NCBI RefSeq assembly: GCF_036669915.1
Contig: NC_089315.1
Span: forward strand, 30,824,131-30,888,130
DNA: 64,000 bases
Direction of reading: 5' to 3'
Source: Pocillopora verrucosa
Taxonomy: Eukaryota > Cnidaria > Anthozoa > Scleractinia > Pocilloporidae
The position numbers and the translations under genes were made by a program. This document shows, piece by piece, positions 48,156 through 60,359 of the stretch. The notes beneath the pieces were generated by a model that was not told the DNA's origin, searched no databases, and saw only the letters and a program-made list of their open reading frames with translations. Positions within the stretch are counted from its first letter, which is position 1; the number at the start of each line of letters is the position of its first letter.

Positions 48156-50274
48156 TCCCTCAGTTTTCTTATTTGCCGACCAATTAGGATCGCATGAATG
48201 CTACTGTCAACTGTCAAAAATTTGTCAAGTAGTAATAACAGTACTGTGTTTCTTGTCAGTCTCCAATTAAGCTTGAGGCAGCTGATAGCCTGGTAGTCTC
48301 TTCTCCCATTAAAAAGCGTGGCCGTCTTTAAGAAGGTCTAGTCAAGTAAAATCACTTTGAAAATTTTTCAAAAAGTGGTTGCCACAAGACTTATTTTAAT
48401 CGAAATCCTTTATCCTCTACATCAGACCGCAGACGTTTAGGGTTTAGGGTTTAGAGCGAACGCACACATTTCGGATCATTTTTTGACCTCAAACTCACTT
48501 GTTCATTTTTATGTTATTATTTCTTTTCTTTATTTATTTGAATATATTTACCGACATAACGGCCTTCTTTTGAAGGTCTCACTTTGGTCAACCGTTGGCC
48601 GTCAAATGGCCAAAATTTTAACCGTTAGCCTTAAAAGACACCATCTATTGAGACCCTCGCTTTATGTAAGGGAAAACGAAACGTTATATTGGAACCTTTT
48701 AACTTTCCTAGGGTTAGTTCCACATTTCCATCCTAAAGAAACCCTTCGGTCTGTGTTTGAACAACTCGCAAACTTTTCATTTAACTCTTTCTTTAGATAA
48801 TCTTTCATTAATTTTAAAGCATTTAATTAAATTCTGTTTGGTGAGATATTACAAATCCTCTGTTGTCAGAATTGTTTGTCAGCAAGTTTTTCCTTGTTTT
48901 TAATGCGATCACCGGTTATTAAAAAAAACTGAAGCAACCTTACCCCAAGATATTCCTTAAGTAAAAGTAATGGCTCAAAGTCAAATGAAGACAGCAATGT
49001 CTGAAAAACGTAAACAAAACCCGGAATTTGAATATGAAATATGCCCAAAACAAAAATACGAAAAAATCCAGAATGTGACGAAAATTTCTATTGTGATTAC
49101 CGAATAAAAAATATACAAGCGCGGTACACAAATAGCCTTGGTTTTACGAATGTTGCTCGTAAGGGATTTTTTGCACATTGAAAGTATTAAATATTCATAC
49201 AGGCACCCATGTTTAACTCAAAAAAAGCCAAGATAAATTCATGGGTAATGGTTCCCACTTGTCACTTCGTCGGTAATGAACACCCACACATCTTCACTTT
49301 AGAAGAATAAAGAGGAATCAAAAACGACGATATTTTTTGCTTTGTGGAACCACTATTTCATCGAGGAAATTAAAAAAGGTAAGCGGTCAATTATAGCTTT
49401 TCTAGACGAATAGATAAACGAAATGGCAACCAAAACAAATTTTCAATTTTCCAGAGAGGTGAAGAGCTACATATTTGAATAGTAAATGGTAGTGGGTGGT
49501 CATTTTCTTCAGTCAGACTCAATTTCATCACTTTTTGAGGTTTTATTCAAGAATTGGCCCACACTTGTGTGGAGATGGGTTGCCGAACCTTTGGGCGATT
49601 TAGCTCGATCAAAAGTAAGGGAAATAGGAAAAGCTTGCTTGCAAGTTTTGTTAATTAACTGTAAGGAAGGTAAGACCATTAATGAAAGCGTGAAAGAATG
49701 TCATTATGACCAACACTGATGGGTCCCGATGTGTTCTGAGCAGCCGTTCTATAGGAAGCTTTCTCTTGTGGTGAAGTCTTTTAGGATAAATTGGATTTAC
49801 TGCTTACTCTCCAAAGATTAACAACTGCAAGTCTGGTTTTTATTCAGAACCGCCTCTGATTCTTTTTCATCCCAAACAGCTCCTGTTCAACAATTATGTA
49901 AATGATACAGAATGACTCTTTATCATCTGTATATTCAAAGGCGTAGGATGAGCTTTTTCTAACAAAAACATCCTTGTAGTTGAGAAATTAAAATTTCTCA
50001 TCAAACATTGTGTATCAGCAAATATCTATCTCTGTTACAGCAATTATTGCAAGAAACCGGCCTATCCTTTCATTAGGTTCTTCAATTTAAAAAATCTTGA
50101 GTGAAAGGGAAGACTTCCTATAAAATCTTCCAGGATGTTTCAAAAATGAGGGAAAATCACTAAGTTTAGTTGTTCTGTAACCGAGCGTTAGCTCTTCGCT
50201 CTGACAAAGGGCTAAAGCTATAAACAATTTACATAATGAACTAAGTTGATGGAACTATATTGTCTTGACGTTAT
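48156..50274. other. Intergenic spacer
   Basis: No coding signal with support. Holds a short TTTAGGG run (48436-48454), AT-rich DNA, and from about 49800 a block resembling 54900-55150 (GACTCTTTATCAT, CTCAAACATTGTGTATCA-like words, GAAACCGGC). A short CTGACA-type repeat fragment lies at 50197-50230. Confidence 0.5.
48436..48454 (+). repeat. Short TTTAGGG repeat
   Basis: Two full TTTAGGG units and part of a third. Too short to be a telomere; probably a chance or slippage microsatellite. Confidence 0.6.
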
Positions 50275-51255
50275 TTACAATTTGGTATCCATTACATCTT
50301 GTTTAAACATCAGTTCATGGCTAAAATCGGTTTTTCCTTTCCTTTCATTCCTACTCTTAGCGAGGGTTGCGTTTATAGCTGGCTCTCCTCTGAAACAACA
50401 ATGAGCCAATGTTCGTCGACGAAACTCGGGAATTCTTAATCCATAAAGTACTGGATTGACAATTGTTAATCATGTAATAAAATTTCATTCGTACGCGAAA
50501 AAAACAGACAATTATCGAGAAGTTTAATGTGACTAAAGGCAGCCAAGCCAGCAAAGTAATGCCAGATACAAATAACAGTACTATTGTCTTTGTCAAGCGC
50601 TTGTTTTGCAAGTCTCTGTTTTGCTGATGTAAAGCGGCGACACTTCTACTTTGAAACTTTTTCCAAATACCAATGTGACATCCACGTGTCATCGAAATGA
50701 GAATCAAAGTATATGGCCCCCGAATTAGCGTGTATTTGTATGAAAGAAGGAGGTTTGATCCAGTGCATATCGCAGAGATAAGAAGGGCGAGCATCTATGC
50801 TGTAAAAATAACAATACGGTATACTCGCGTTGATTATGTTCGATGCTTAAACGGCTAGTGTACGGCGTTAAATCTCTCACAGGGTATGAAGGCTGCGAGT
50901 AAAAAGTATCAACGATCATGTGGGAAATATGGAGAGGTATGTTGCTCTCAAAGCTTTTCGTTAATGTCCATAACTGGAGATTTAATCCAGCTTGGTAAGT
51001 GTACATATAGGTAAACCCACAGCCCCCAACAATAGGTCAGTAAATGCCATGTCAAAGGGCCACGAAACAAATGTTTCCTGCAAATATTGACGTTCTTCGC
51101 AAAAAGAATAATCACGTGTAGGTTTCCGGCGACAACTACAACTAATGTTAACATAAAAAACATCACAGAATGCTATGCCGTCTGCCTGTGAGGGAGCATC
51201 CTTTGATGAATTAAGATCTTCTCTGATACTCATATCAGCAGCAGATGCATTAACG
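50275..51255 (-). pseudogene. Class A GPCR pseudogene, array member 4
   Basis: Fragments in several frames line up in order with the intact copies: SSKDAPSQADGIAFC, then MAFTDLLLGAVGLPI, LHISHMIVDTFYSQ (Asp 3.32 region), LLISAICTGSNLLLS, NKRLTKT, LAWLPLVTLNF and a C-terminal CCFRGEPAINATL. The ATG equivalent to the MNNTS start is replaced by GTT, and at least four frame breaks occur, including one after TM3 and one before TM7. The end corresponds to MDTKL followed by TAA at 50275-50277. Closest in wording to members 5 and 8. Confidence 0.85.
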
Positions 51256-51279
51256 GCTGTGAATATATGAAATTATTGT

Positions 51280-52481
51280 TTTTTTACAGGGCACGGTAAC
51301 GAATCTTGCAATCTGATTGGTTCTTTACCCGGTCAATATTTTCCTATCTCTGCCCACGGGCCACGGTAACGCTTTCGTGAGTCGCCGAGTACATCCCAAC
51401 TTTCGTTGTCATTTTTCATAAATATACCTTGTTTTCCGGCTGGGCAGTATTTTTAATCACGTCGGTTACTACCTCAAGCCGATAAATAACTTATGAATCC
51501 TCTCTTTTATCTCTATCAAATCACTTTGGTTGACAGAAAAATATTGGTTTCAGAATGAATTTGTATAAACAATAGTGTCATTACGTTGGTTGACAAGCGG
51601 CCTAAAAACCGTCTGCAATTAATTTTGATCGTTCACAAAAACTACCCAGAAAGTTGAAACGTGAGGTATTTGGTTACAGTTAAACTGAACGATGGAACTT
51701 TCATTCATTTAATATCTGAATTTTCTCGAGCAATTTGTTCGTAGTGAAAGAGCGAGCGAAGTTTTAATTTAAGTTCTACAACAAATATACGCTCCCGGTG
51801 AGTCTTTCCAATTCCGTTCAATTTAGACATTTGTACCGTAAATTGCTCAACAGAAATTGAAGGAATTTTTTTGAGAAAAGGCCGCATTAAATTCCCTTGT
51901 GTCCCGTTGGAGTGTGCGGTTCGAATTTAGTTTTTGTGAAGGAAAGACCAGAGTTACACACGCCATTACAGCAAACAAACGAGCAAACTCTCACAACTTC
52001 AAAATAAAAAAAATTGAATTTACTCACAATTACTTTCCTCGCCGTCTACTTAATGACAGAGGTAAATCTTCGTACATAAATGAATGGTCGATGAGAGCGA
52101 ATAATACTTTCCGTTAGATCATTAACTGATTTTGAAGAAAACATTGTCGTGACAGTCCTTGCCAAACTAGTTCTGTTGATTTTCAAATGTTCCTACGCTT
52201 TTTTTTTCTTGCGCGCTCTCTAATTGACAGGTGTCAGATTGTGACAGATGCTTGTAAAAATAATGTTTCAAAGTTTGTTTGGAAGCCTTTTAAATCACCT
52301 TTATCGTTACGGAAATGGAAATGTTTCGTTGAGGCATCTCTCTTTAGTTTGCATCACCTCTATTCTAACTACCATTTACTCACTCAAAAATTGTTCAGTT
52401 TATGGAAGATCTTGCCGTATTTACAGCCATAAATTATTCGGGTTCTTTCCGAAAGAATTTCGTCAAGTTTAAAAACAATAA
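51280..52481. repeat. Repeat-derived mosaic
   Basis: Starts with two neighbouring CACGGTAACG units (about 51292 and 51363) and includes a GGCTGGGCAGTATTTTTAATC stretch that resembles the arm of the palindrome at 52482-52637. The reading frames inside have no recognisable domain. Probably a mixture of non-autonomous elements, with edges not resolvable by eye. Confidence 0.4.
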
Positions 52482-52637
52482 ATATGTTATTTACCGGCTA
52501 AGGGTCGGTCCGTATGGTGAAAAACTGTGACCTCGGTCTTGAAAATGCTGCCCTCGGCCTACGGCCTCGGGCAGTATTTTCAAGACCTCAGTCACAGTTT
52601 TTCACCATACGGACCTCCCAGCCGGCAAATAACATAT
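52482..52637. mobile_element. Near-perfect palindromic MITE
   Basis: The arms at 52482-52559 and 52563-52637 are reverse complements over about 75 bp, starting ATATGTTATTTACCGGCT and ending AGCCGGCAAATAACATAT, with a 3-bp centre. It contains no gene. The arm would fold into a long hairpin. Confidence 0.8.
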
Positions 52638-53355
52638 ATGTCATATATTTGAACTGCGGATTAAGACGTGAATATGAAAGTTATCTTCGCAGTGATAAAC
52701 ACTACTTGAATAGCAGTGAAGATAAGGCCTAAAAAAAATTCAGGCTGGTACGAAATTTGTACTGTATCGTTCAAATTTGCAGGATACATACCGCAAATTT
52801 ATATATTTGCGGGATTTGAACTGTATTGTTCATATTTGCGGGATATATGCCAAGGAGAGGATACTCAGTTAGTGAAGAGGACAGTACCGTTCTGAATGGA
52901 TGGTAGAAACCGATGATGAGTAGATACTGAGTAAAAGCAGATGTTGTTTCCCTATACTGATCACCGACCGATTAGGAATACATTAGCTGCATTGTAACTT
53001 TTTTTTTTCTCCTTCGCGGCACATCTGCTCAACCATATGTTGAGGACCGACTCTTCCCAAAACGTCTACAATGAATTTATTTTCCAACGTGTCTTAGCTG
53101 AAATGGCGAATGAATCAAGCGTCACTGAGTATGTTTGCACTGAAATAAAATCATCATTCCCGTTATCATAATCATAATGGTGGTAGTAACACCAGGTTCT
53201 CATTAAAATTTCCTGAGCTAAAGAAATTTTAGACTGTGTTTTGCGCAAGACCACATGTCTTCCCGGTTTCAAAGGATTCTTAGTGTCCTAAAAAAAAAAA
53301 AAAGAAAAAATAAAGAAAAGAAATTATTGGACATAATTATATAATATCTGGTTGT
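52638..53355. repeat. Dispersed repeat and spacer
   Basis: Opens with ACTGCGGATTAAGACGTGAA and related GAAGTTATCTTCGCAGTG-type words that look repetitive, then three spaced GCGGGAT / TTTGCAGGATA units (52770-52850). The rest is A-rich DNA without coding signal. Confidence 0.4.
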
Positions 53356-54317
53356 TCAGACGCTAGTTCCGTTCCTTTCGTTCCTGATGGTAGGAAGCGC
53401 TGTGTTCAAAGCTGGCTCTCTTCCGGGACGACAAGAAGTCAGAGCCCGTCGAAACTCGGCAACTCTCAATGCATAAACAACCGGATTGACAAGAGAGTTA
53501 GAGTAGTTGAAAAGGTTTACCATGGGATAAAATTTCCAATCTATAGGTAAAAATCCCAAAATTATTAAGAAGTTTGTTATGACTAAAGGCAGCCAAGCCA
53601 GTAAAGTAAAGCCAGACACAAATAACAATGTCTTTGTTAAGCGCTTGTTTTGCAAGTCTCCGTTTTGCTGATGTGAAGCAGAGGCAATTCCACTTTTAAA
53701 TTTTCTCCAGATACCAATATAACAGCCACATATGATAAAAATGAGAATAAAAATATATGGCCCCCAAATTATCCCGGTGTGTTTGTTTGAAAGAAGGAGG
53801 TTTGATCCAATCAATAACGCAGAAATAAGGAGAGCAAGGAGCCACAATACAAAAATAACATTGCAGTATGTTCGCGTTGACAATGTTTTATGCTTAAACG
53901 GCCGATATATGGCATGGAATCTCTCACAGGATATGAAGGCTGCAGAAATAAGTGAGGCTTGCGAGAGGAAAGTATCAACAGTCTGGAAGAGAATATGGAG
54001 CCACCTAAGGGTGCTAAAGCTTTCCTTTAGGGTCCACAGTCCGAAATTGAAGCCGACATAGCAACTGTATATAGGTAAGCTCACAGCTCCTAACAGCAGG
54101 TCAGCAGACGCTAAGTTGACAGCTAGAAAGAAATGCTTCTTGCGAATTTTCTTTTCATCGCAAAAAGAACAATTGTTAGCGTGTTTCCTGCGACAGTTAA
54201 AACAGAAGTCAATATGAATACACTGAAGAATACGATGCCTTCTGTCTTGGAGGTAGCATCCTTTGATGAACTTTGATCGTTTGTTTGGCTGACATTAGCT
54301 GCAGATGTATTGTTCAT
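53356..54317 (-). pseudogene. Class A GPCR pseudogene, array member 5 (single frameshift)
   Basis: Two frames cover a full receptor. The first begins MNNTSAANVSQTND and runs through TM1 to AMKRK (54317 to about 54150). The second resumes with RKKHFFLAVNLASADLLLGA and continues to NPVVYALRVAEFRRAL and the end at 53356. Comparison with member 2 around GCGATGAAAAG shows one missing base near 54143-54153, and no other break was found. It is either a young pseudogene, a polymorphic allele, or a base-call error. Asp 3.32 appears as TVDTFLSQAS, and S-C-E-R-F and NPVVY are intact. Confidence 0.85.
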
Positions 54318-54639
54318 TTTGCCAGTTTATACTTAAACTCGATAAAAAGGAAAAGAACCGCAGTATATATTGCATAGGAAGTAATTAAGTTACAGCAATC
54401 GTCGTGTTTTCCTTCAATTTTCCGTTCGCCGAACAATTAGGGATGTGCTGTAAGCTGGACTTCAGCTGCAGTGAATGGTAGAGATCATTTAAATTCAAAT
54501 TGAATTCTAATTGTCAAACTTTAATAACTGTGCTTCTTGGTAGTCTCCAATCAACCTTTAGACAGCTGGTAGCCTCTTCATTCGAAAAGCCGCCAATGTA
54601 TGCGTATTATTTAAGGTAACTGGTAGAGAAGGGAAGATA

Positions 54640-54880
54640 CTCCTCATCTTGTTGCTATCTAAGTTCCCGATCCGTCTGGTCCACAGCTGAAAATCGAAGC
54701 CGCCGACATCTTAAATGAAAAAAGGTAATTCGTGGCCGACATCTTAACTGAAAAAAGGTAAACTCGTGGCTCTCAACAACAGGTCAGCAAATGAATGGGT
54801 AGAAACGAATGTTTCTTGCAAAAACGTTTTTCTTCGTAAAAAAAAAAAGAATTATTATGTTCGTAATACTTTACTTAGAA
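54640..54880 (-). pseudogene. GPCR relic (TM1-TM3 fragment)
   Basis: Plus-strand text such as CCGATCCGTCTGGTCCACAG, CAACAACAGGTCAGCAA and GGGTAGAAACGAATGTTTCT matches array members 2 and 3 over the TM2 to loop-1 region (AATCCGGCTGGTCCACAG, ACAACAGGTCAGCAATCGCC). A short internal duplication (GCCGACATCTTAA twice) interrupts it. No open frame remains. Confidence 0.7.
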
Positions 54881-56054
54881 ACCACTGGTAATGGCGTGGA
54901 AATTAAACTCCTCTTAAATTTATCGCCGGTGCGTTGGTTATACTCTTTATCATATATATGTAAAACGTCCATGTTGAGTTTCTTTCCAGTGTCAAACATT
55001 GTTATTTATCAATTCCTCACCAAACATTGTGTATCATCAAATCTCACTCACGGTTACCTCGACCATAACTAGAAACCGGCGTATCCCTGCGTGATATGTC
55101 TTCGTATAAAATGTTTCAAGGAGCGTCAAAAATAAGGGAATATCACAATATTCTGGAACTTTGCTCATTACAGTGGCCGTTTGAATTAGCATAAACACAC
55201 CATAAAAATTATTATTATATTTTGCGTTTTTCTGAGACTGCCAAAACCGATTCCACGGATCATTTTCTGTCTCCTCTTGAGTCAAACGCTGCAGTCACAC
55301 GTTCAGCTGAAGAAGGTTCAGGCTGCTTCATCACCAAGACAACAAATCTAACCGGTAACGATTGGCGAATCTGTTTTTAAAGACACAGTCCCTTGCCTGC
55401 AATTGATTGCCGATTTGTTAGCTTATTTTCCCTGCATCACACGAATTGGAAACACATCTGAATACCATGACTCATGAACCGTTCAGTTCATTAGCATAAC
55501 CGCCAACATCCCAAAAGTGCACCGATAAACTATACTAATTTATTGAGACGTATAACAATATACATATGAAAAGGTGTTAAGAAGCTTCCAGATGACAATC
55601 ATAAAACTTTATAGCGGTAGTTTGGAACATTATTTTTATTTACACTTTACTACAATAAACCCAACCGTTTTTATCATCAAATTAAATGTTAATCGAGATA
55701 AACAGAAACATGAAACCATACGCATGTATAGAATACTTTTACTTCGATTTCTAACAACTGAAATCGAGGATGATCCAAGGCAATCGTCACTAAGAAAGTG
55801 AATTATTTTTGGAGGGCTATTGGAGACATTGGATTGTTCTATTGGAAATAGATTCATCACCATCATCATTATCATCATCATTCAAAGTATTACTAGGCTT
55901 TCGACAAAAATTCCCGACAAGATAAATTTACTTGTGTTTCGCGTAAGACTTCAATGTATTTTCAACTGTATTGCAAAAAAAAAAAAGAAAAAAAAAAGAG
56001 AAAAATTTCAAAGATAAAAAAAAAAACATCAGCGCTAAACATAACTGACGTGAT
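54881..56054. repeat. Noncoding array blocks between members 5 and 6
   Basis: About 54940-55150 resembles 49900-50130 and 44790-44990. About 55300-55560 resembles block B (AACAAATCTAACCGGTAACG, GATTTGTTAGCTTATTTTCC, CATTAGCATAACC). The A-rich stretch at 55975-56030 precedes the 3' end of member 6. No gene recognised. Confidence 0.5.
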
Positions 56055-57065
56055 TTACAATGCGGTATCCATCTCATTTTGATGTTTAAGCGCCAGTTCA
56101 TGGCTGATATCAGTTGTTCCTGTCCTCTCATTCGTAATTTTGTCAAGCGTCGTGTTTAGAGCTGGCTGTTTACCAAAACAACATGAATGAAGAGCTTGTC
56201 GAAACTCGGGAATTCTTAATGCATAAACAACTGGATTGATCAAAGAGTTGAAGTAGTTGAAAAGGTTTACCATGTGATAAAGTTTCCAATGAACAGGTAC
56301 CGAACAAACAAAGATCAGAAAGTTCAATATCATTACAGGCAGCCAAGCCAGCAAAGTAAGGCCAGATACAAATAGCAACGTCTTCGTTAAGCGCTTGTTT
56401 TGCAAGTCTCTGTTTTGCTGATGTGAAGCGGAGACACTTCCATTTTGAAACTTTCTCCAAATAGCAAGGTTACATCCACACATGATTAAAATGAGAATCA
56501 AAACATATGGCGCCAAAAAAGTCGTAGCCGGCGAGAAAGTAAATACGAAGGTTAAGACTGTCCAGATCGCAGAAGCAAGGAGAGCGAGTATCCACACAAC
56601 AAAAATGATAATGCCGTACGCTCGCTTTGATAAAGTTCGGTGCTTAAACGGCCAATATACGGCGTAAAATCTCTCGCAGGATATGAAAGCGGCAGAGATA
56701 AGTGACGCTTGCGCGAAGGCTGTATCAACTATCATGAAGAAAATGTCGAGAGGCTTGCCCGTAAAACTTTCCGTTATGGTCCACAGGTGGAAAGTAAAGC
56801 CGACATGGTAAATATATAGAGGTAAAGCTACAGCTCCTAACATCAGGTCAGCAAATGCCATGTTGACAGGTAGAAACACATGTTTCTTACGATTACTTTT
56901 GCTCTTCGTAAAAATAATAATCGTGAGTAAGTTTCCCGCGACAGTTAAAACAAATGTCAATATAAATGCAGTACACCATGCAATGCCTTCTGCCTTGGAG
57001 GGAGCATTTTCGGATAATCTATGGTCGTTTGTTCGGCTGACATTAGCAGCAGATGTGTTGTTCAT
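56055..57065 (-). CDS. Class A GPCR, array member 6
   Basis: Intact, 336 residues, beginning MNNTSAANVSRTNDH with sequons at NNTS and NVS. TM1 has AGNLLTIIIF; TM2 NMAFADLMLGA; TM3 IVDTAFAQASLISAAFISCERFYAV (Asp 3.32, E-R-F); the loop before TM6 NKRLTKTLLFVSGL; TM6 LAWLPV; and TM7 NPVVYALR. The tail keeps CCFGKQPALNTTL and ends EMDTAL, the pattern seen in members 4 and 8. No cysteine is at 3.25 or in extracellular loop 2. Confidence 0.92.
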   Translation of the reverse strand: MNNTSAANVSRTNDHRLSENAPSKAEGIAWCTAFILTFVLTVAGNLLTIIIFTKSKSNRKKHVFLPVNMAFADLMLGAVALPLYIYHVGFTFHLWTITESFTGKPLDIFFMIVDTAFAQASLISAAFISCERFYAVYWPFKHRTLSKRAYGIIIFVVWILALLASAIWTVLTFVFTFSPATTFLAPYVLILILIMCGCNLAIWRKFQNGSVSASHQQNRDLQNKRLTKTLLFVSGLTLLAWLPVMILNFLIFVCSVPVHWKLYHMVNLFNYFNSLINPVVYALRIPEFRQALHSCCFGKQPALNTTLDKITNERTGTTDISHELALKHQNEMDTAL

Positions 57066-58724
57066 TTTAAGACTTTATGTTAAAGCTCGGTGATATTGAG
57101 ATAGCAAGGAGAGTACACCAGTATTAAATGAATAGAAACAAATTTGCAGCAAGTGTTGATTCAATGTGACTGCTTATCAATAACAAAGACCGCTTAAATT
57201 TACCTTGGCTCGAACTGTCAAATATTAGCACTGATCTACCTCTATTGACATTCTCAAATCATTCTACGAGCAGCTGATTGCCTTCTCGTTTGAGAAGCTG
57301 CCAATAGATTCTTAGTATTCATCATAACCGGTATAGAAAGGAAATTACTCTTATCAAACCATATTTTGTTTAGACGTGGTCGAACAGTTTAATCGAATCC
57401 TCATAAAATGATTCGTTTCCTAAATGCCGCCGACGGAGCAATAATTTTAGAAAAAAAAGTAGTGTACGAAGGTAAAAAAAAATTAAATCTATTCAGAATA
57501 GAGTGTAATGGAAGCAAGGGAAGGCAATAATGGTATTTTGAGGTAATCATCCAAAAAAAAAAACCAATAACAATAGAAATAAAAAAATTAATTAAATGAT
57601 AATTCCAAATGCATAACAAAATAAGAGTAATCTAAAAGGAAGGAGGTAACTCCAAGTGTTTTAACTAATACTTCAGAGTCAGATTCTCCCATTCTATATA
57701 CATGGCCAGTTTTATCTTAATTTGAAACATCGAGGCGGTTGAATCTGAAATCGTGAAAGATTTTGAAAAGTATTAGCATAAGCTATGACAAGCATTGTAA
57801 AAATATGGCGAGTGGTCTCATTAACGTAGCAGGCATTATTGCTAGCACAGGCGAATTTGTTAATTAAACGGCCTGAAAGAAGACCCTGCGGAAAGTTTGC
57901 GGCACTGAATCTTTACGCTTAACATATTCTAATTTAAAAGCTGAAAAAAAAAACACAACATTCAAACCAGCTTTGCAATAGCGGTTGAACAATTGTCATA
58001 ATTAGTTTTTTTAATAGCAGGTTACGCAGGTAAGCTTTATTTCAAATAGGACCCGTTTTAACTTCTATATCGCATACACTCATGGTTAAAGCTATTTCTT
58101 GAACTCAGGCTATCTTTGATTATTTTTATAAAAGTATTTCTCGAAAGGGAGAAGATGGGAAACGAAACGTTAGCCGTGTGATTAGGCCTTTGGACCTCCC
58201 AAGTTTAGGCCAGTCCACTCTCCCGACCCACAGGAAGTCTTTATTGTCTGAACAGTTCACGCATCTGTCATTCCCAGTTCAATTTGGATAGCTTTTTTTC
58301 TGCCGTTGAGTAACCAACTGTTCAAATTTTGCATGTTTGGTGGGAAATTAGGAATCCTCATACGTTACTTGAATGGATCTTCGTTGTTCAGAATCGCCAT
58401 TTTCTGTCGCTCCCTCCTTTCCGAACTTAGAAAGCCTTCTCAAGGGAGATTTCATACGTTTATTGCACGTGTGTCCTTGGCATGCCGAGATTTACATTCT
58501 GACTCAGATGAGATTCCTCTCTATTTTTGGAAAAGCATGGACTATGTGATCTAAAAAGACCTTACAATTACTCTTTCAAAGGAAAATACAAAACTTGAAG
58601 AATTCGTTAGTTTAAGGTAGCAATGTTCTAGGTACAGCTTTTTATCAGTTCTGCGTGAACGCATATAAGTTTTAGATGACCATGACCACTTCTGTCAGCC
58701 ATATGCATCACAGCGGCATTCTCG
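57066..58724. other. Intergenic spacer with array block A, copy 3
   Basis: Mostly AT-rich DNA without coding signal. About 58375-58560 aligns with 44335-44510 (TCGTTGTTCAGAATCGCC, CCTCCTTTCCGA, CACGTGTGTCCTTGGCATGC, TTTACATT, GGAAAAGCAT). Nearby ATATGCATCACAGCGGCATT resembles TATGCATCACATCAGCATTA at 44490. This places an old receptor-flank duplication here. Confidence 0.55.
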
Positions 58725-59665
58725 TTATTTCACTGCCTCATTGTTATTTCTTGTCACTTGTTTTCTGAAAGAGCACATAAACAGCCTTAGACGAAACTCA
58801 GGAATTCGAAATGCATATACAACTGGATTGACAAAAGAATTTGAATAATTCAAAATGTTTACTACGTGATAGGCCTTTCTTGTCACTGGGACATGACCCA
58901 CAACGATTAAAAAATTGGTAATGATTAAAGGCAACCACGACATCAAAGCAAACGCTGATACAAACAGCAGTGTCTTTGTTAATCTTTTGTTTAGGGAGTG
59001 CCTGTGTTGATTCCGCGAAGCAACACCTCCACGCTGGAACTTTCGCCAAATGCTGAAATTGCAGCCACATACAATTAAGGTAAGCATCAATATGTATGGT
59101 GTCCAAATATAAAACGCATGTTTGTACTAGATCAGTTTACTTAATCCAGTCCATTGTACCGCAGATATGATAGCAGCGAGGATCCACACCATAAAAATGG
59201 TAACTCGGTAGGCTATGGACGAAAGAGCTCTATGTTTTAAGGGTCTATATATGGCGTAAAATCTCTCACAGGATATAATAACGGCGGAAATAAGTGAAGC
59301 CTGAGAGAAAACTGTATCCACGATTATATGTAAATTAAGAAAGACTCATTTTTCCACAATTCTCCTGCATGTTCCGACCAAAGATGAAAATTGCCTCCTA
59401 CTAAATAAGTATATACAGGTAAAGTCACACCTCCTAACATCAAGTCCGCAAAAGCCATATTGATGACAAGAAAGAAAGTCTTCTTGTGCAGTCTTTTGTT
59501 GAACGCAAAGAGAACGATAGTCATTAAGTTTCCAAGCACGATGAGGATACAAACAGATACCAAGGCAACACACAAGGCAATACCTACTATCCTAGAGCTA
59601 TCAATCGCTGAAGAACCACAAGTAGTCCTCAAAAGGTCCGTGTCAGCTGCCAATGTGTTGTTCAT
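58725..59665 (-). pseudogene. Class A GPCR pseudogene, array member 7 (frameshift and stop)
   Basis: The start MNNTLAADTDLLRTTC is followed by TM1 LGNLMTIVLF and TM2 NMAFADLMLGG in one frame. A frameshift near 59325-59345 (after WKNESF, before IVDTVFSQAS) precedes a second segment to about 59127, where TAG interrupts the frame after WTGLSKLI. The last segment (YIWTPYILMLTLIVCGCN to NPVVYAFRIPEFRLRL and a shorter tail) continues in the same frame as the second segment. Sequence is more diverged than members 5, 6 and 8, so the damage need not be recent. Confidence 0.82.
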
Positions 59666-60359
59666 TTTTGCAAGTTTGTTTTCCTTCTTCTTTACCTGAC
59701 AATAAACTGTTGTTTTCATTTCATACAGAGCGTTACGAATACATTGAACCAACACCTGTCGCCGCAGCAATGTTTAACAGGTTATAACAAGGATTAAGTC
59801 AAAAAAGGGTTAATATTTCTCAGCTTTACTAGCCAATAGGCGTTGCACAATATCCAACACTTTTAATTAATGTTAATATACTAAACCCCTGTTAAATTCT
59901 GAGATCGCAGTGCCGACTAAGCCTACAAAGCGGTCAAAAGCGGAACGTTTTATGCCGGCTTCGAGTGACTTAAGGACTATTGATAGGGAAATAAGGACAC
60001 CCTTGGGCCAAGTCTTAATTAGTCACAATTCTAAGTACTCGTGTGTAATTTTGGATAATTACATCTAACACAGCATAAGTTAAGTAACTCTACAGGCCTC
60101 ATTGCAGCCAGATAATCACATGAACTCGCTTCATTTATCAGTGCGAGTTTTTTGTAATCATTGTCAGTAAAGAAATCAACAACTAAAGCAACAGTGATAT
60201 TTAAATAAATCCTTGAAAATCATCTTTCGGTTGGTAGTATTTTCGTTAACCTTCTTTTTTTTTTTTTTCAATTCAGCCCTCCTCTTCCGACTTTATAAAG
60301 CAGGTGTTATTGAAACCAAAGAAAATGCCGCTGATCAACTTAAGATGCCGGGACATCAG
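59666..60359. other. Intergenic spacer
   Basis: No gene or recognisable repeat. A poly-T stretch lies near 60255-60270. Should include the member 8 3' UTR. Confidence 0.45.

Noticed and set aside
48436-48454. Telomere remnant (TTTAGGG)
   Set aside because: Fewer than three units, and metazoan telomeres are normally TTAGGG. Chance is enough.
51705-52472. Small frames of 60-80 codons on both strands
   Set aside because: They sit in repeat-derived DNA and match no family that could be recognised.
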